Shown in pieces: positions 8,638 to 19,180 of a stretch of 64,000 nucleotides of DNA (position 1 is the stretch's first letter; every line of letters starts with the position of its first letter). The position numbers and the translations under genes are program-made. Below the pieces are notes generated by a model. It saw only the letters and a program-made list of their open reading frames with translations. It was not told the origin of the DNA and made no database searches. Origin of the DNA: Actinomycetes bacterium (GTDB taxonomy: Bacteria; Actinomycetota; Acidimicrobiia; Acidimicrobiales; Acidimicrobiaceae). The stretch spans positions 1-64,000 of the forward strand of contig JAKAQL010000008.1 of the NCBI GenBank assembly GCA_021822605.1, given 5' to 3'.

Positions 8638-10299
8638 ATGGGCACCTACCGTTTGGACTCTGCTGATATCGCGTTGCAGGGTCCATCGTCGGCATTCGAG
8701 CTTGAAGTTCTGCCCAGTGGGATCCGGCGCTACCGGTATGCGCCGAAGTCTCTTGGGGCGGCCATAGCCTATTTTGACCAGTTCCGGGAGCGCGAGTACC
8801 TGGTCTTTGAGGATCAACGGATCACCTACGCCGAGGCTAGAGAGCGTATCATTGGCATCATACGGGCGTTGGCGCTCAAGGGCCTTCAACCTGGGGACCG
8901 AGTAGCCATCGCCATGCGCAACTTTCCGGAGTGGGTGTTTAGCTTCTTTGCCATTACGGCAGCTGGGCTCGTCGCGGTTCCGTTGAATGCATGGTGGTCG
9001 GCAGATGAGCTGACCTATGGTCTCCTGGATTCCGGGGCTAAGCTCGCTATCGTCGATGAGGAGCGTGCAGTGGCACTGGCGGATAGGGTTGTCACCGATC
9101 TATGGTTGCGAGGTTCTACCGACCTGGAGTTTGCCCCTTTGGTCGCGATGCTTGACGATCAAGTCAAGGCTGCCGAGTCAGAGAGTGAGAGAATTGTCGA
9201 GGTGAGTGGAGCCGCACCAGCTGCCATCTTCTACACCTCAGGTACCACCGGACGACCCAAAGGCGTTGTTTTGGGGCACGACAACCTCCTGCAGGCGCTT
9301 TTTAATGCACTCTATTTGGGCGCCCGTACGCTTCTTCGAGCGGGAGGCGATCCAACTCAGAGTGGCGAACAGGCGGTTAACTTGGTGAGTATCCCACTCT
9401 TCCATGTGACCGGATGTGTGGCTGTGCTCCTACCTGGAACGGCCACTGGGGCAAAGTTTGTCCTGAGTCGTCGTTTCGATCCACTTGAAGCGCTGGCACT
9501 TATCGAACGTGAACGAGTGACATCCTTTGGTGGGGTGCCGACCGTGGCTCAGCAGATCCTGCGGCACCCAGACCGTGACCGGTTCGATCTCACCTCGGTC
9601 AAGGTGGTGAGTTACGGTGGGGCGCCATCGGCCCCCGAACTCGTTCGGACGATTGGAAGAACCTCGACCGAGATTGTGCCCGGCAACGGCTATGGGCTTA
9701 CTGAAACGGCGGGTCTCGTAACATTCAATGGCGGCGCCTCCTATCAGGAGCGGCCGAGTTCGGCAGGTCCACCGGTGCCGGTAACGGATATTAAGGTGGT
9801 AGACCCTCTAGGAGAGGACTTGCCCGACGGCGAGCCGGGGGAGTTGCTCGTACGCGGGCCGACCGTGTTCCAGGGGTATTGGGACAAACCCATCGAGACA
9901 CAGTCAGTGTTCGAAGGCGGCTGGTTTCGCACAGGTGATATCGCGACAATCGATGGCGACGGTTACCTGCAGATTGTGGATCGTCTCAAAGATCTCATCA
10001 TTCGAGGGGGAGAGAACGTCGCAACAGTTGAAGTCGAGAACGTGATCTTTGAGTTCCCAGCGGTCGAGGATGTTGCGGTCTTCGGGTATCCCGATGAGGT
10101 CCTTGGCGAACGTGTAGCTGCGGTCGTAGTCATTGCGCCAACCTCTTCCTTGGATGTCGGGGCACTTCGTGTCTTCCTCAAGGCGAGACTGGCTAGCTTC
10201 CAAGTGCCAGATGTCATCGAAGTCCGGTATAAGCCCCTGCCGCGAAACCCAGCAGGAAAACTCCTTAAACGTAGCCTACGCGATGAATATTTCGGATGA
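8638..10299 (+). CDS. AMP-forming acyl-CoA synthetase (class I adenylate-forming)
   Basis: IFYTSGTTGRPKGVV, NGYGLTETAGL, WFRTGDIATID, NPAGKLLKRSLR. Confidence 0.92.
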   Translation: MGTYRLDSADIALQGPSSAFELEVLPSGIRRYRYAPKSLGAAIAYFDQFREREYLVFEDQRITYAEARERIIGIIRALALKGLQPGDRVAIAMRNFPEWVFSFFAITAAGLVAVPLNAWWSADELTYGLLDSGAKLAIVDEERAVALADRVVTDLWLRGSTDLEFAPLVAMLDDQVKAAESESERIVEVSGAAPAAIFYTSGTTGRPKGVVLGHDNLLQALFNALYLGARTLLRAGGDPTQSGEQAVNLVSIPLFHVTGCVAVLLPGTATGAKFVLSRRFDPLEALALIERERVTSFGGVPTVAQQILRHPDRDRFDLTSVKVVSYGGAPSAPELVRTIGRTSTEIVPGNGYGLTETAGLVTFNGGASYQERPSSAGPPVPVTDIKVVDPLGEDLPDGEPGELLVRGPTVFQGYWDKPIETQSVFEGGWFRTGDIATIDGDGYLQIVDRLKDLIIRGGENVATVEVENVIFEFPAVEDVAVFGYPDEVLGERVAAVVVIAPTSSLDVGALRVFLKARLASFQVPDVIEVRYKPLPRNPAGKLLKRSLRDEYFG

Positions 10300-10445
10300 G
10301 AGGTTCTGGAGTTTGGCCGGGTTCGGAGGATCTGTGTCGATGTGCACCAGGTGCCAGGTGCTGAGTTCGGAGTGAGTGAACTCCGGCGCGGTGGGGCCCC
10401 GCTGGAGAGAGTAGATTCGGTTGTTCGCTCTTGGCGGCGGGCGGT

Positions 10446-12014
10446 TTATGTGGGGAACTCGGCGACGATGAGGTAGGGACCTCCCGATTGGAGCGCTTGT
10501 GTCAAGGCCTCGTTGAAGCCCACTGCAGTGCGGACCGTCGTTGCGGGCACCGCGAAGGCCCCGGCCAGCTGTGCATGGTGGATAGGGGGGTTGTCGAACG
10601 AGAGGAGTCGCTCTGCAGCCTGCGATGGGGCCTCAGGGCCAAGACGATCGAGCTCGAATCGCAGGATCCCATAACCTCTGTTGACCAATATGACAGTGAT
10701 GATCTTGAGTTGCTCCGCCGCATGGGTCCATATCGCTTGGGGTGAGTAGAGGGAGGAACCATCGGCGACAAAGGCCAACACCTGCCGGTCTGGGGCGGCG
10801 AGCGCTGCACCAATCGCGAGCCCCAGACCATGACCGATGGCGCCTCCGGTGAGCGCAGGGAGCCACGTGTGTGCGGGCCCGGTGAGTGTCGCCTCTTCAA
10901 GACCGACTCCGAGGGTATTGCTCTCATCGACGACGATAGCCTCAGGAGGAAGGAGGGCTGCTACGGTCGAGGCAAAGTTGGTAGTGTTGAGCGGCTCCGC
11001 GAGGTCGCCGGGCGAGGGCTCCTTGCCTGAGGGCGGATTCTTGTCGCTTTCGGGAGGAGGGACCCATTCTGCTATCAATGCCTCTGCGGAGCGGCGAGCC
11101 TCAAGGGGACTGGAAGTCACAGTGAGTACGTCGCACCCTGCGGGTATCAGACGGTCCGGAAGATGCGGATAGGCGAAGAAGGGGACAGGGGGTGAAGCTC
11201 CGATCACGATGATGTGGCGGGTATCTTCGAGTACTGCCATCGCCATCTCCGGAAGGTACGGCAAACGGTGGATTGGTGGCCTTGTGCCGCCACGGTCGAT
11301 CCGAGCAGGGAAGGTGTTCGCCCACGTTCGCAGGTTTGCCCGGCTCATCAGGCGCCAAAGCGTCTCATTGGGATCGCTGGTGAGAAGGTTACCTCCAACG
11401 ATGACGGTCGTTCCTGCTGTGCTGTCGAGCGCTCCCTTCGCTCGGGCTAGCGTCGAAGGTGGGAGGGTGGCGGTAGGCGATGGTGGTTTCGCAAGAGGGG
11501 ATACCGGTCCAAAGTCGCTCCACGAGATGTCGCTCGGTACAATGAGGGTGACGATGCCGGGCACGTCTTCGAGCGCGAGGTAGCCTGCGAGCGCGGCGGT
11601 GTGGCGTGGATGCTGGTCCCGCGTAGCATGAAGTACTGCTTTCGAGAAGGTTTTGGCAAGCGCCTCGATGTCTGAGGCAAGGGGTGGATCTTGGATTGCC
11701 ACCGCTGGACTATGGTCGCCGACGATTACAACAACCGGGGAGTGTGCCCGTTTCGCGTTGTGGAGGGAGGCGATGGCATTCGCGAGACCGGGACCAAGAT
11801 GTACAAGGATAGCCGCGGGTTTCCCAGTCATCCGAGCGAAGCCATCGGCGGCTCCCGCCGCGACGGCCTCCGAGAGGGTAAGGATGGGACGAGGAGCGGC
11901 TTCGCGCCCGAGGGCGGCCACGAAGTAGATCTCGGTGGTGCCAGGGTTGGTAAACAAGAACTCGATACCTGCATCGCGGAGACCGGTCAGCAGGTGTTGC
12001 GCTCCGGAGGTCAC
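10446..12014 (-). CDS. Thiamine-diphosphate-dependent enzyme, acetolactate synthase / benzoylformate decarboxylase-like
   Basis: FTNPGTTEIYFVAAL (cofactor Glu present), TWLPALTGGAIGHGLGLAIGAAL, ADGSSLYSPQAIWTHAAEQLKIITVILVNRGYGIL. Confidence 0.85.
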   Translation of the reverse strand: MTSGAQHLLTGLRDAGIEFLFTNPGTTEIYFVAALGREAAPRPILTLSEAVAAGAADGFARMTGKPAAILVHLGPGLANAIASLHNAKRAHSPVVVIVGDHSPAVAIQDPPLASDIEALAKTFSKAVLHATRDQHPRHTAALAGYLALEDVPGIVTLIVPSDISWSDFGPVSPLAKPPSPTATLPPSTLARAKGALDSTAGTTVIVGGNLLTSDPNETLWRLMSRANLRTWANTFPARIDRGGTRPPIHRLPYLPEMAMAVLEDTRHIIVIGASPPVPFFAYPHLPDRLIPAGCDVLTVTSSPLEARRSAEALIAEWVPPPESDKNPPSGKEPSPGDLAEPLNTTNFASTVAALLPPEAIVVDESNTLGVGLEEATLTGPAHTWLPALTGGAIGHGLGLAIGAALAAPDRQVLAFVADGSSLYSPQAIWTHAAEQLKIITVILVNRGYGILRFELDRLGPEAPSQAAERLLSFDNPPIHHAQLAGAFAVPATTVRTAVGFNEALTQALQSGGPYLIVAEFPT

Positions 12015-13393
12015 AATAATTTCCCAGGGTTCAAAAGGTTGTTGGGATCAAAGACAGACTTGATGGCACGCAGTAGGTTGAGGCGAGGTGGCGACTCCTT
12101 GGCGATGAGCAGGGGTCGTTTTGCTGACCCGATCCCATGTTCACCAGAGATTGCTCCGCCGAGACCGATGGCGAGACTCACGATAGACTCCGCTGCAGCG
12201 TGACACGGTACGGGGTCGGGTTGAAAGAGCGAGAGGTGCACATTGCCGTCTCCCACGTGTCCGGTGCCGACGAGCAGGGTGCCGTGATCGCGGGCACAGG
12301 TGGCTGCGCCAGCGAAGAGTGCCGCCAGCTTTGAACGTGGTACGACGGTATCGAGAATGACCGCCGCCCCCAGCTCCTTGACGGTCCAGAAAGCAGCTTC
12401 TCGAGCATCGATGAGACCACGGCGTTGCCCCTCGTCGAGCACATACTGTTCCGTTGAGCGGTGGGCATTCAGGAGGGCCATCACTTCGGTGAGCTGCCAC
12501 GAAAGATCATTGTCGTTCATCGCTTCGAGCTCTATCATCAGATAGGCACTAGCTGTTGCGGCGACCTCACTGCTCACACCAAGGCTAACTCCAGCGTGTC
12601 GTGCCATTGATTGAAGACCAGTCGCCTCGATATACTCCAAGATGCTGGGGAGCAGGCCGTGTTCAGAGATGGCGACAATAGCATGCGCGACGTCTTCGAA
12701 GCCACGAAAGCTCGCTAAGACCAACGTTCGTGTACGCGCGCGCAGGCTGAGTCGAACTAGCACTTCGGTGACCAGCGCCAAGGTCCCCTCTGAGCCGATC
12801 AGAAGCTGAGTGAGGTCATAACCCGAGCTTGTCTTCACATAGGCGCCGCCGGATCGGGTTCTCAGTCCAGTCCCGGTGACGAATTCGAGTCCGAGTACGT
12901 TGTGTCGTGTCACGCCGTACTTCATCGCTCGCATCCCGCCGGCATTGGTCGCGACGTTGCCGCCGAGGGTGGCCGACATCTCCCCGGGATAGACAGGATA
13001 GAAATAGGGGGTTCCAGCCAATGCGTCCTCGAGTTGGGCGAGGGTCACCCCTGGTTCGACGGTCGCAGTCTGATCGACGGTGTCGATCGAGAGGATGCGG
13101 TTCATGCGTTCAAAACTCACTACGAGACCGCCCACCACTGGTTGGGCTCCACCGGATAGACCGGTACCCGACCCTCGGGCTACCAATGCGAGTTTGGAGT
13201 TGACCGCGTAGTGGACGAGCGCAGCCACTTGGTCTGCGGAAGCTGGGAAGACGACCCCAAGAGGATCGACAGGATCGAGTTCGAGAGCCTCGTCGTGCGT
13301 GTAGGCCTCGGGGATGGGTCCAATAACAACGTTTGCTCGACCGACGAGAGCAGCGAGATCCTCTGCAAGTCGGTCCGTCGTGAGCTTTCCCAT
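12011..13393 (-). CDS. FAD-linked oxidase, GlcD/D-2-hydroxyacid dehydrogenase family
   Basis: VARGSGTGLSGGAQPVVGGLVVSFERMNRIL, ATLGGNVATNAGGMRAMKYG, GHVGDGNVHLSLF, GLGGAISGEHGIGSAKR. Confidence 0.92.
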   Translation of the reverse strand: MGKLTTDRLAEDLAALVGRANVVIGPIPEAYTHDEALELDPVDPLGVVFPASADQVAALVHYAVNSKLALVARGSGTGLSGGAQPVVGGLVVSFERMNRILSIDTVDQTATVEPGVTLAQLEDALAGTPYFYPVYPGEMSATLGGNVATNAGGMRAMKYGVTRHNVLGLEFVTGTGLRTRSGGAYVKTSSGYDLTQLLIGSEGTLALVTEVLVRLSLRARTRTLVLASFRGFEDVAHAIVAISEHGLLPSILEYIEATGLQSMARHAGVSLGVSSEVAATASAYLMIELEAMNDNDLSWQLTEVMALLNAHRSTEQYVLDEGQRRGLIDAREAAFWTVKELGAAVILDTVVPRSKLAALFAGAATCARDHGTLLVGTGHVGDGNVHLSLFQPDPVPCHAAAESIVSLAIGLGGAISGEHGIGSAKRPLLIAKESPPRLNLLRAIKSVFDPNNLLNPGKLL

Positions 13394-13448
13394 GCCTCAA
13401 GGGTAGTCTACGTTTGCGCTCGGTGTTAAGCGAGCTTGGGTTTTTGAG

Positions 13449-14250
13449 CTATTGCCTGCCTGTTCTGTTGTGGGTCACGTGGTTGGGTTGACTTCTCGTG
13501 CTGTTGGAAGGTGTTTTGGCGGCAACAACGATCGTTTCATCCAAAGTCCGGTTGGAGGTCGATGAGACGAGACCGAAGGAGAAGGGAAAGCGGGATCTCA
13601 GTTCGCAGAGAAGCCAGCAGCGTGTGGAAGACTCTTTGGGCGGTGCGTTGTTGAGGGAGGCGAATTCATCCCCATCCTTGCGCGCCAAAGTCGTTCCTCC
13701 TGAGTGACGTTCCTTGCATAGCCTGGCCGTTTGGCAGAGGACTTGATCTGCTCTGGCGTGACTGTATCCGTCGTTGATCTGTCTGAAACCATCGAGGTCG
13801 ATCAACGCGAGATGCATGGGTGATCGTCTCGCTGATTGGCACGGGTTACCACGAGGCGAAAGAAACCGTCGCAGTTATTCATGTCTGTAGGGCCATCGGT
13901 CTCGGCGCGGTGGTGCGACGCATGGGCGAGGGCAAGGAGCGCGGCGTTGACAAGCCATGACATGATGAGCAGACGGAGCGTGCTGAACCATGGATCGACA
14001 ACGGGTGTCAGGGTCGTGGCCATGACGACGAGGAGGGTTAGTACGCAAGGCCGCCATCATCAGCGGCCTTGAGGGCACAACGCAGGTAGCGCAGGCCCCG
14101 ATCCCTGGCAAGGCAGTGGGGTCGGTGGCTAACCCGAACTGGATATGACCGAGACTGATCCAAAGGCTGAGTTCGACAGCCATGAGCACCAGGACTCGTC
14201 TCTGGAGTCAGGATTGGGATCCGATGCGCCAACTGGGAAGAGCGACGGCA
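13449..14250 (-). pseudogene. Decayed membrane-anchored GGDEF diguanylate cyclase
   Basis: Similarity is split over reading frames: WFSTLRLLIMSWLVNAALLALAHASHHRAETDGPTDMNNCDGFFRLVVTRANQRDDHP in one frame, then LALIDLDGFRQINDGYSHARADQVLCQTARLCKERHSGGTTLARKDGDEFA in another. Confidence 0.75.
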
Positions 14251-14500
14251 AGGGCGGAGGCGATCATCCTAGAGATTCGATACGCTCCGGTCGGCGCTAG
14301 AGCGGCCCCGATCCACATAACCCCCTCGCTACACTGAGCGAAGCCTGTCCGACGCGGAACAACCTACGGATTGATCTCAATCGATTGAAGGGCACCGCCG
14401 GCCTCGGATCTCTCATGCCTGCCCCTAAGAGTCGCGATCACAGTCGTTTCGATGAGGTGCATTGGTATGACAGCGAGCCTGTGCCGTTTGCCCGTCGGAG

Positions 14501-16168
14501 TTAGGAGGAGGACGGCATGACGGTGACCAGCGTTCCAATGTGCACCTGTGGGTACACGATGGCTGCCGTGGGCACAGGGAGTTCGACGCAACCGAGACTC
14601 TGAGGGAAACCGTACTGGGCTCGAACAAACCCATGGACCGCCTCTGAGCCCAAGAAGTAGTTGATCCAATGAACGAGGTCGTGGTAGTGAGTACCGTTTG
14701 GATTGGTCCCACTCATGTAGTTTTCGGTGAAGCGGAGATAGATGGGGAAGGTACCGTTGGTGGTATTCAATCCGGCGATGCCGGTATTCGTCGGGCTAGT
14801 CAGGACAACGCTGCCATTTTCCCAGAGGTAGAGTGTCTCGGGGAGCGGTGCCTTCTGCACTTGAATCCATGCGTAGGGATGTGGGTCAACGTTGTTGGAG
14901 ATGACATCTTTGATCAGCGTGGGCCAAAGCAAAGGATTGTTAAGCCAACCACTGCCGTTGGTGTAGTCAAGGCTGTTGAAGTCCTCGAAAGCCATGACTG
15001 CACCCTTTGTGATGACGTTTGTGTTCCCCGGGCTCCAAAGGGACGTGAGTTGCGAGGGCATACTCCAGCGCCAATCAAAGGTCCCCTGCGGCGGTGATTG
15101 GAGGGCAGCGACTTGCGCTGCCTCCGTCGAGGCCACCGTCGTGGATGAAGTGAAGGAGACCGGAAGGTAGTTGAGCTGGGCCAGCACTTCCTGAAGGCGG
15201 AGCATCGACATCGGTGCACCACTCATGGAGAGCGTATCTCCCGTTGGTCCAAGGGCTCCCGTTGGACTCACGACCGCGACTGCGGCGGGGGTAGTCATGG
15301 TGAAGGTCTCTGATGGCCAGAAATCACCGGTCGTCGGTGTAAAGGTAAGCGTGTAGGGGGTTGGCTGAGTCCAAGTCCCCTTCACGGGGTCAGCACCCTG
15401 TATGGTAGGACTGATGGTGGGAAGTTTGTCCCCAAAGAGCTTACTGACCGGCTGCGAGAGCGTGATGGTGATTGTCGCTTCGGGAGAGAGGTTGTTCAGG
15501 TCCGGACTGATGACGGCTTCAGGTGTTGAACCAGACTGACGGAAAAACACCATATTGGATGCTGCTGGGAGTGTCTCCCAGGGGTCAGGAACGGCAGCTA
15601 CCTGCACTGAACCAGCCGCCTTACGGGAGGAACCGGGAATCGCAACACGACTGTCAGCCTTCGTCAATTTGACGTATTTCGTGCTGGAATGGAAGGAGTA
15701 GGCGACCACGCTGACCGGATTTGAGAACTCCGATTGGACCGATTGGCCCGAAGCTGCGATGGCGACTGGATCGAGTAGGCGTGCGCGAGGTGTATGGCTG
15801 GTAAGAGTGAGGCGTTGGGTCTTACCGGCGAGCCACGCGATCCAGGAGGGACGTTGGAGGGTTACGGTGACGGTTGTCGCTACACCAGTGGAGATATCTT
15901 TGGTCGGGAGGATTGCTCCACTTTCAAGTTCGACATGAATAGGCTCGCCGCCGATAGTGCCGGCGACGCTGACGATGCGCTGGTGTGCTCCCGAGGTAGT
16001 CAATTCGCCAAGTGAGGTGTAGGACGATGTGAGCGAGGCCTTTGGCCAATTGATAGCCACCACGATGCCAGCTGCGATCAGCAATCCTCCGACGATGCCT
16101 CCACCGATTGCTATGGCATTACGACCACGGTGAGAGCCCTTCGATCTAGCATGCCCGGCATTCGCCAT
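14501..16168 (-). CDS. L,D-transpeptidase (YkuD) family protein with N-terminal TM anchor
   Basis: C-terminal EAVHGFVRAQYGFPQSLGCVELPVPTAAIVYPQVHIGTLVTVM (H...S-x-G-C-V); N-terminal TM segment. Confidence 0.8.
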   Translation of the reverse strand: MANAGHARSKGSHRGRNAIAIGGGIVGGLLIAAGIVVAINWPKASLTSSYTSLGELTTSGAHQRIVSVAGTIGGEPIHVELESGAILPTKDISTGVATTVTVTLQRPSWIAWLAGKTQRLTLTSHTPRARLLDPVAIAASGQSVQSEFSNPVSVVAYSFHSSTKYVKLTKADSRVAIPGSSRKAAGSVQVAAVPDPWETLPAASNMVFFRQSGSTPEAVISPDLNNLSPEATITITLSQPVSKLFGDKLPTISPTIQGADPVKGTWTQPTPYTLTFTPTTGDFWPSETFTMTTPAAVAVVSPTGALGPTGDTLSMSGAPMSMLRLQEVLAQLNYLPVSFTSSTTVASTEAAQVAALQSPPQGTFDWRWSMPSQLTSLWSPGNTNVITKGAVMAFEDFNSLDYTNGSGWLNNPLLWPTLIKDVISNNVDPHPYAWIQVQKAPLPETLYLWENGSVVLTSPTNTGIAGLNTTNGTFPIYLRFTENYMSGTNPNGTHYHDLVHWINYFLGSEAVHGFVRAQYGFPQSLGCVELPVPTAAIVYPQVHIGTLVTVMPSSS

Positions 16169-16379
16169 CCGACACCTCCTCGTGAGAATTGCAGCTATGC
16201 TGACCAGACCATAGTTCGTACTGAGCCAGACTCGCGGCAGTTGCCTGGCGAGTAGTCATGAGTATAGTTTGTCTACCGGTGGCGAGTAGTCGATCTGTGG
16301 TGGCGGAGTTGAGGGTTTCTTCAGACTGTGGTTCGGCGAGTGGTGGCGTCCATGCGACGCTTAAAGAGGCAATATAGCG

Positions 16380-16982
16380 GTGGATACTAAATTTCTGGTG
16401 GAGAGTTTTGTCACCCTAGTTGTGATCACAGACCCGATAGGCAACGTGCCGACGTTTCTGGTGGTGACCCAGGGGAAAGGTAACAAGGCTCGTCAACGCC
16501 TGGCACTTGAGGCAGTGCTGGTAGCTACCGCTGTTTTGGCCATTTTTGCAGGCTTCGGACAAGAGATCTTAAGTTATCTCGGCATCTCCTTGCCAGCTCT
16601 CCAGGTCTCTGGTGGTCTGCTCTTGTTGATCGTCGCGCTGCAGCTTTTGACTGGTAAGCAGGCAGAACTTACGGCCCAGTCCAAGGTGAACGTCGCGTTG
16701 GTCCCACTCGCGACTCCTCTCATCGCTGGCCCGGGCGCCATCGCGACGGTCTTGGTGTTCGCGGGCGAGGTGCATTCGGTGGGGAATGCGCTTGGGCTTG
16801 CGGTGGTCATCTTGGTCGTGATGGCAGTACTGCTCGTGGTGCTTCGATTCTCAGTACATCTGAGCCGGCTGCTGCGCGAGGGAGGCATCGAACTCCTCTC
16901 CCGCGTCTTTGGACTGCTCCTTGCCGCCATCGCCGTCCAATTGGCTGCCTCTGGGGTTCTGGCCTTCGCTCATGGGCACTGA
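16380..16982 (+). CDS. MarC family integral membrane protein
   Basis: VVITDPIGNVPTFLVVT, VALVPLATPLIAGPGAIATVLV; about six hydrophobic segments. Confidence 0.9.
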   Translation: MDTKFLVESFVTLVVITDPIGNVPTFLVVTQGKGNKARQRLALEAVLVATAVLAIFAGFGQEILSYLGISLPALQVSGGLLLLIVALQLLTGKQAELTAQSKVNVALVPLATPLIAGPGAIATVLVFAGEVHSVGNALGLAVVILVVMAVLLVVLRFSVHLSRLLREGGIELLSRVFGLLLAAIAVQLAASGVLAFAHGH

Positions 16983-17273
16983 CTGGGGCCCACATCCCTG
17001 CGGGCCTCGCGTTGAGGCTGTTCAGAGGAGACTTCCTCAGCCGGACCAACTAGACTGTCCTTGAGAAGAACCTGGCCGTCCTACGGTGCTAGGTGTGGAT
17101 TGAGGCGCTTGTCGGTTGCGTTGTTGGTGATCGTAAGCGGTAAGAGATAGTGGTAAGAGAGAGTACGGCGTGCTTCGAACTCGCTAGTTGCAGAGTGCGC
17201 GTGTTCGCGAGTCTACGACTGTCGGGTAAGGGTTGTCCAACGGTTCTCTCAACAGAAAGAAAGTGAGGCCATT

Positions 17274-17903
17274 ATGGTCCAGTTAGGTGATGTTGCCCCA
17301 GATTTCGAGGCGGATACGACGCTAGGAAGGATACGGTTTCACGAGTGGCTTGGGGACTCCTGGGGTATTCTTTTCTCCCACCCCAAGGACTACACCCCAG
17401 TGTGCACAACTGAGCTCGGAGAGGTAGCCCGATTGCAACCTGAGTTTGACCGCCGCTCAACCAAGGTCATCGGGCTTTCGGTTGATGATGTGGCGAGTCA
17501 CCTGAAGTGGGAGGCGGACATCGAGGAGGTCCGAGGTTCTGCGGTAAAGTTCCCGATGATCGGAGATGCTGATCGGAAGGTATCGACGCTATACGGCATG
17601 ATCCACCCAAACGCATCCGATACCTTGACGGTTCGTTCTGTCTTCATCATCGACCCTGCCAAGAAATTGCGCCTTGAGATGACGTACCCGGCCTCAGTGG
17701 GTAGGAATTTTGCGGAGATACTACGGGTGTTAGATGCGCTGCAACTCGCCGATGCATTTCCTGTGGTCACCCCGGTGAACTGGGAGCCAGGCGATGAGGT
17801 GATCGTGGCAAACTCCTTGAGCGCTGAGGATGCCCGTAAGCAGTTCCAGGGTTTCCGTGAGGTGAAGTCCTATCTGCGTTTTGCAAAGGACCCAAAGGCC
17901 TAA
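17274..17903 (+). CDS. Peroxiredoxin, Prx6/1-Cys type
   Basis: SHPKDYTPVCTTELGEVARL active site; KLRLEMTYPASVGRNFAEILRVLDALQ. Confidence 0.94.
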   Translation: MVQLGDVAPDFEADTTLGRIRFHEWLGDSWGILFSHPKDYTPVCTTELGEVARLQPEFDRRSTKVIGLSVDDVASHLKWEADIEEVRGSAVKFPMIGDADRKVSTLYGMIHPNASDTLTVRSVFIIDPAKKLRLEMTYPASVGRNFAEILRVLDALQLADAFPVVTPVNWEPGDEVIVANSLSAEDARKQFQGFREVKSYLRFAKDPKA

Positions 17904-17915
17904 AGTTCAGACCAG

Positions 17916-17936
17916 AGCACACGTGGGAGGTGTGCT
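17916..17936 (+). terminator. Perfect hairpin downstream of the peroxiredoxin gene (possible terminator, no clear U-tract)
   Basis: AGCACAC-GTGGGAG-GTGTGCT: 7-bp perfect stem, 7-nt loop, 13 nt after the stop codon. Confidence 0.35.
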
Positions 17937-18161
17937 AGCCCGTTCGGTACGTGGCTGGCAACCTCCTTGTGGATCAAGCAGCTATGGCCCACAGGGGCAC
18001 AGTGGAGAGATACGAGGACTGAGAGGGAAGCCTCGCCATGGGCCTACACGTTGACGCGTGGTATTCGCGAGACGATAGCGCGTGAGGCTCAGTTGTGCTG
18101 ACAGCCAAGGTTGCATTGGCCTCTTCGTTTCTACGCCCCAACCACATGGGCCATTCGTAGG

Positions 18162-19019
18162 TCATGGCCAGGGATGATAAGAGGGCGGCGGCGGTCCTAG
18201 CTGGCGGTTCTTTTGTTGACGTCTGCGCCCGGTGAGCCATGCAATGGCCGAACCTAGGATCATGAGTATGGCAACCACCACAATGGTGCGCGCAAGCGGG
18301 CCCGTGTCGCCGATAGCAAAAGGCGCAGGTGGACCGGCAAGCACGAGGGTATACGAGTCGGCATACTCTAAGGACTGTGAGGGTGTGAGCTGCGTAGTGA
18401 AGGCCGCACCGTAGTGGGTATCCGTTGAGGAGTTCTCGAGGATGACGGCACGATGCCCCCAGCATCCACTCGACTTTGGGGATTGACAATCAAGGTTGGA
18501 TCCGCCACCTCCATTGGTGTATCGATATCCGTCCTCGTACATCCACATAAAAACGACGACGATGGCGTTTGGGAAATTTCCCGCCCAATCTGAGCCCCCA
18601 TCCATGGAAGGAGGTATGGCCGGATCACGTGCCTGGTTGGCAGCTTGTCGGGCAAGGAGTTCGAGCTGGGGTGATGAGTCCTCGACGCTTGGCAGGTTTC
18701 GGATGGTGCGCTCATTATTGACAAGGTAGATGAGTTGGCGCGCCTGGCGTAGCTCACTGAAACCTCTTGGAAGCGTGAGGCGTGCTAGGCCCTCGGATCT
18801 TCGAGCCAGGTTCAGATCAAAGAGAGCCGCCTGGGTGCAGGCAGGCGTAGTGTTGGGAATGATTGCAGAATGGCAAGCCTTTTCCCAGTTCGGATCCCCA
18901 GTTGGAATCGTAAGATCGTGCACAGATGATGGTGCGGTCGACTGTGCGGGATTGAAGAGGAAGAGGGAGGAACCCGCGATAAGAAGGAGCGCCATCGCCA
19001 CTATTACCGCTCTCTTCAT
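18162..19019 (-). CDS. Secreted/membrane-anchored protein with a possible CAP-like domain
   Basis: N-terminal signal/TM (MKRAVIVAMALLLIAGSSLFLF), C-terminal TM (TIVVVAILMILGSAIAWLTGRRRQQ); LIYLVNNERTIRNLP...GCWGHRAVIL resembles a CAP/SCP core. Confidence 0.55.
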   Translation of the reverse strand: MKRAVIVAMALLLIAGSSLFLFNPAQSTAPSSVHDLTIPTGDPNWEKACHSAIIPNTTPACTQAALFDLNLARRSEGLARLTLPRGFSELRQARQLIYLVNNERTIRNLPSVEDSSPQLELLARQAANQARDPAIPPSMDGGSDWAGNFPNAIVVVFMWMYEDGYRYTNGGGGSNLDCQSPKSSGCWGHRAVILENSSTDTHYGAAFTTQLTPSQSLEYADSYTLVLAGPPAPFAIGDTGPLARTIVVVAILMILGSAIAWLTGRRRQQKNRQLGPPPPSYHPWP

Positions 19020-19180
19020 GCTGTCGTCCCATCTGTCGTCCGATTGTGCTGCCACGTCACCCGGCAACGCAGCCCTCTCAAAGTTTTGTCTTCGGAACAA
19101 GCCTAGTGAGGCTGGCGTCGCCATGACTAAGCTCGCGTCCTTTGGTAGCGTAGACTGGGGACGGAGAGGATGGAGACACG

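Noticed and set aside
16244-16290. Repeated GGCGAGTAGTC upstream of marC
   Set aside because: Only two short copies; too little to call a regulatory repeat.
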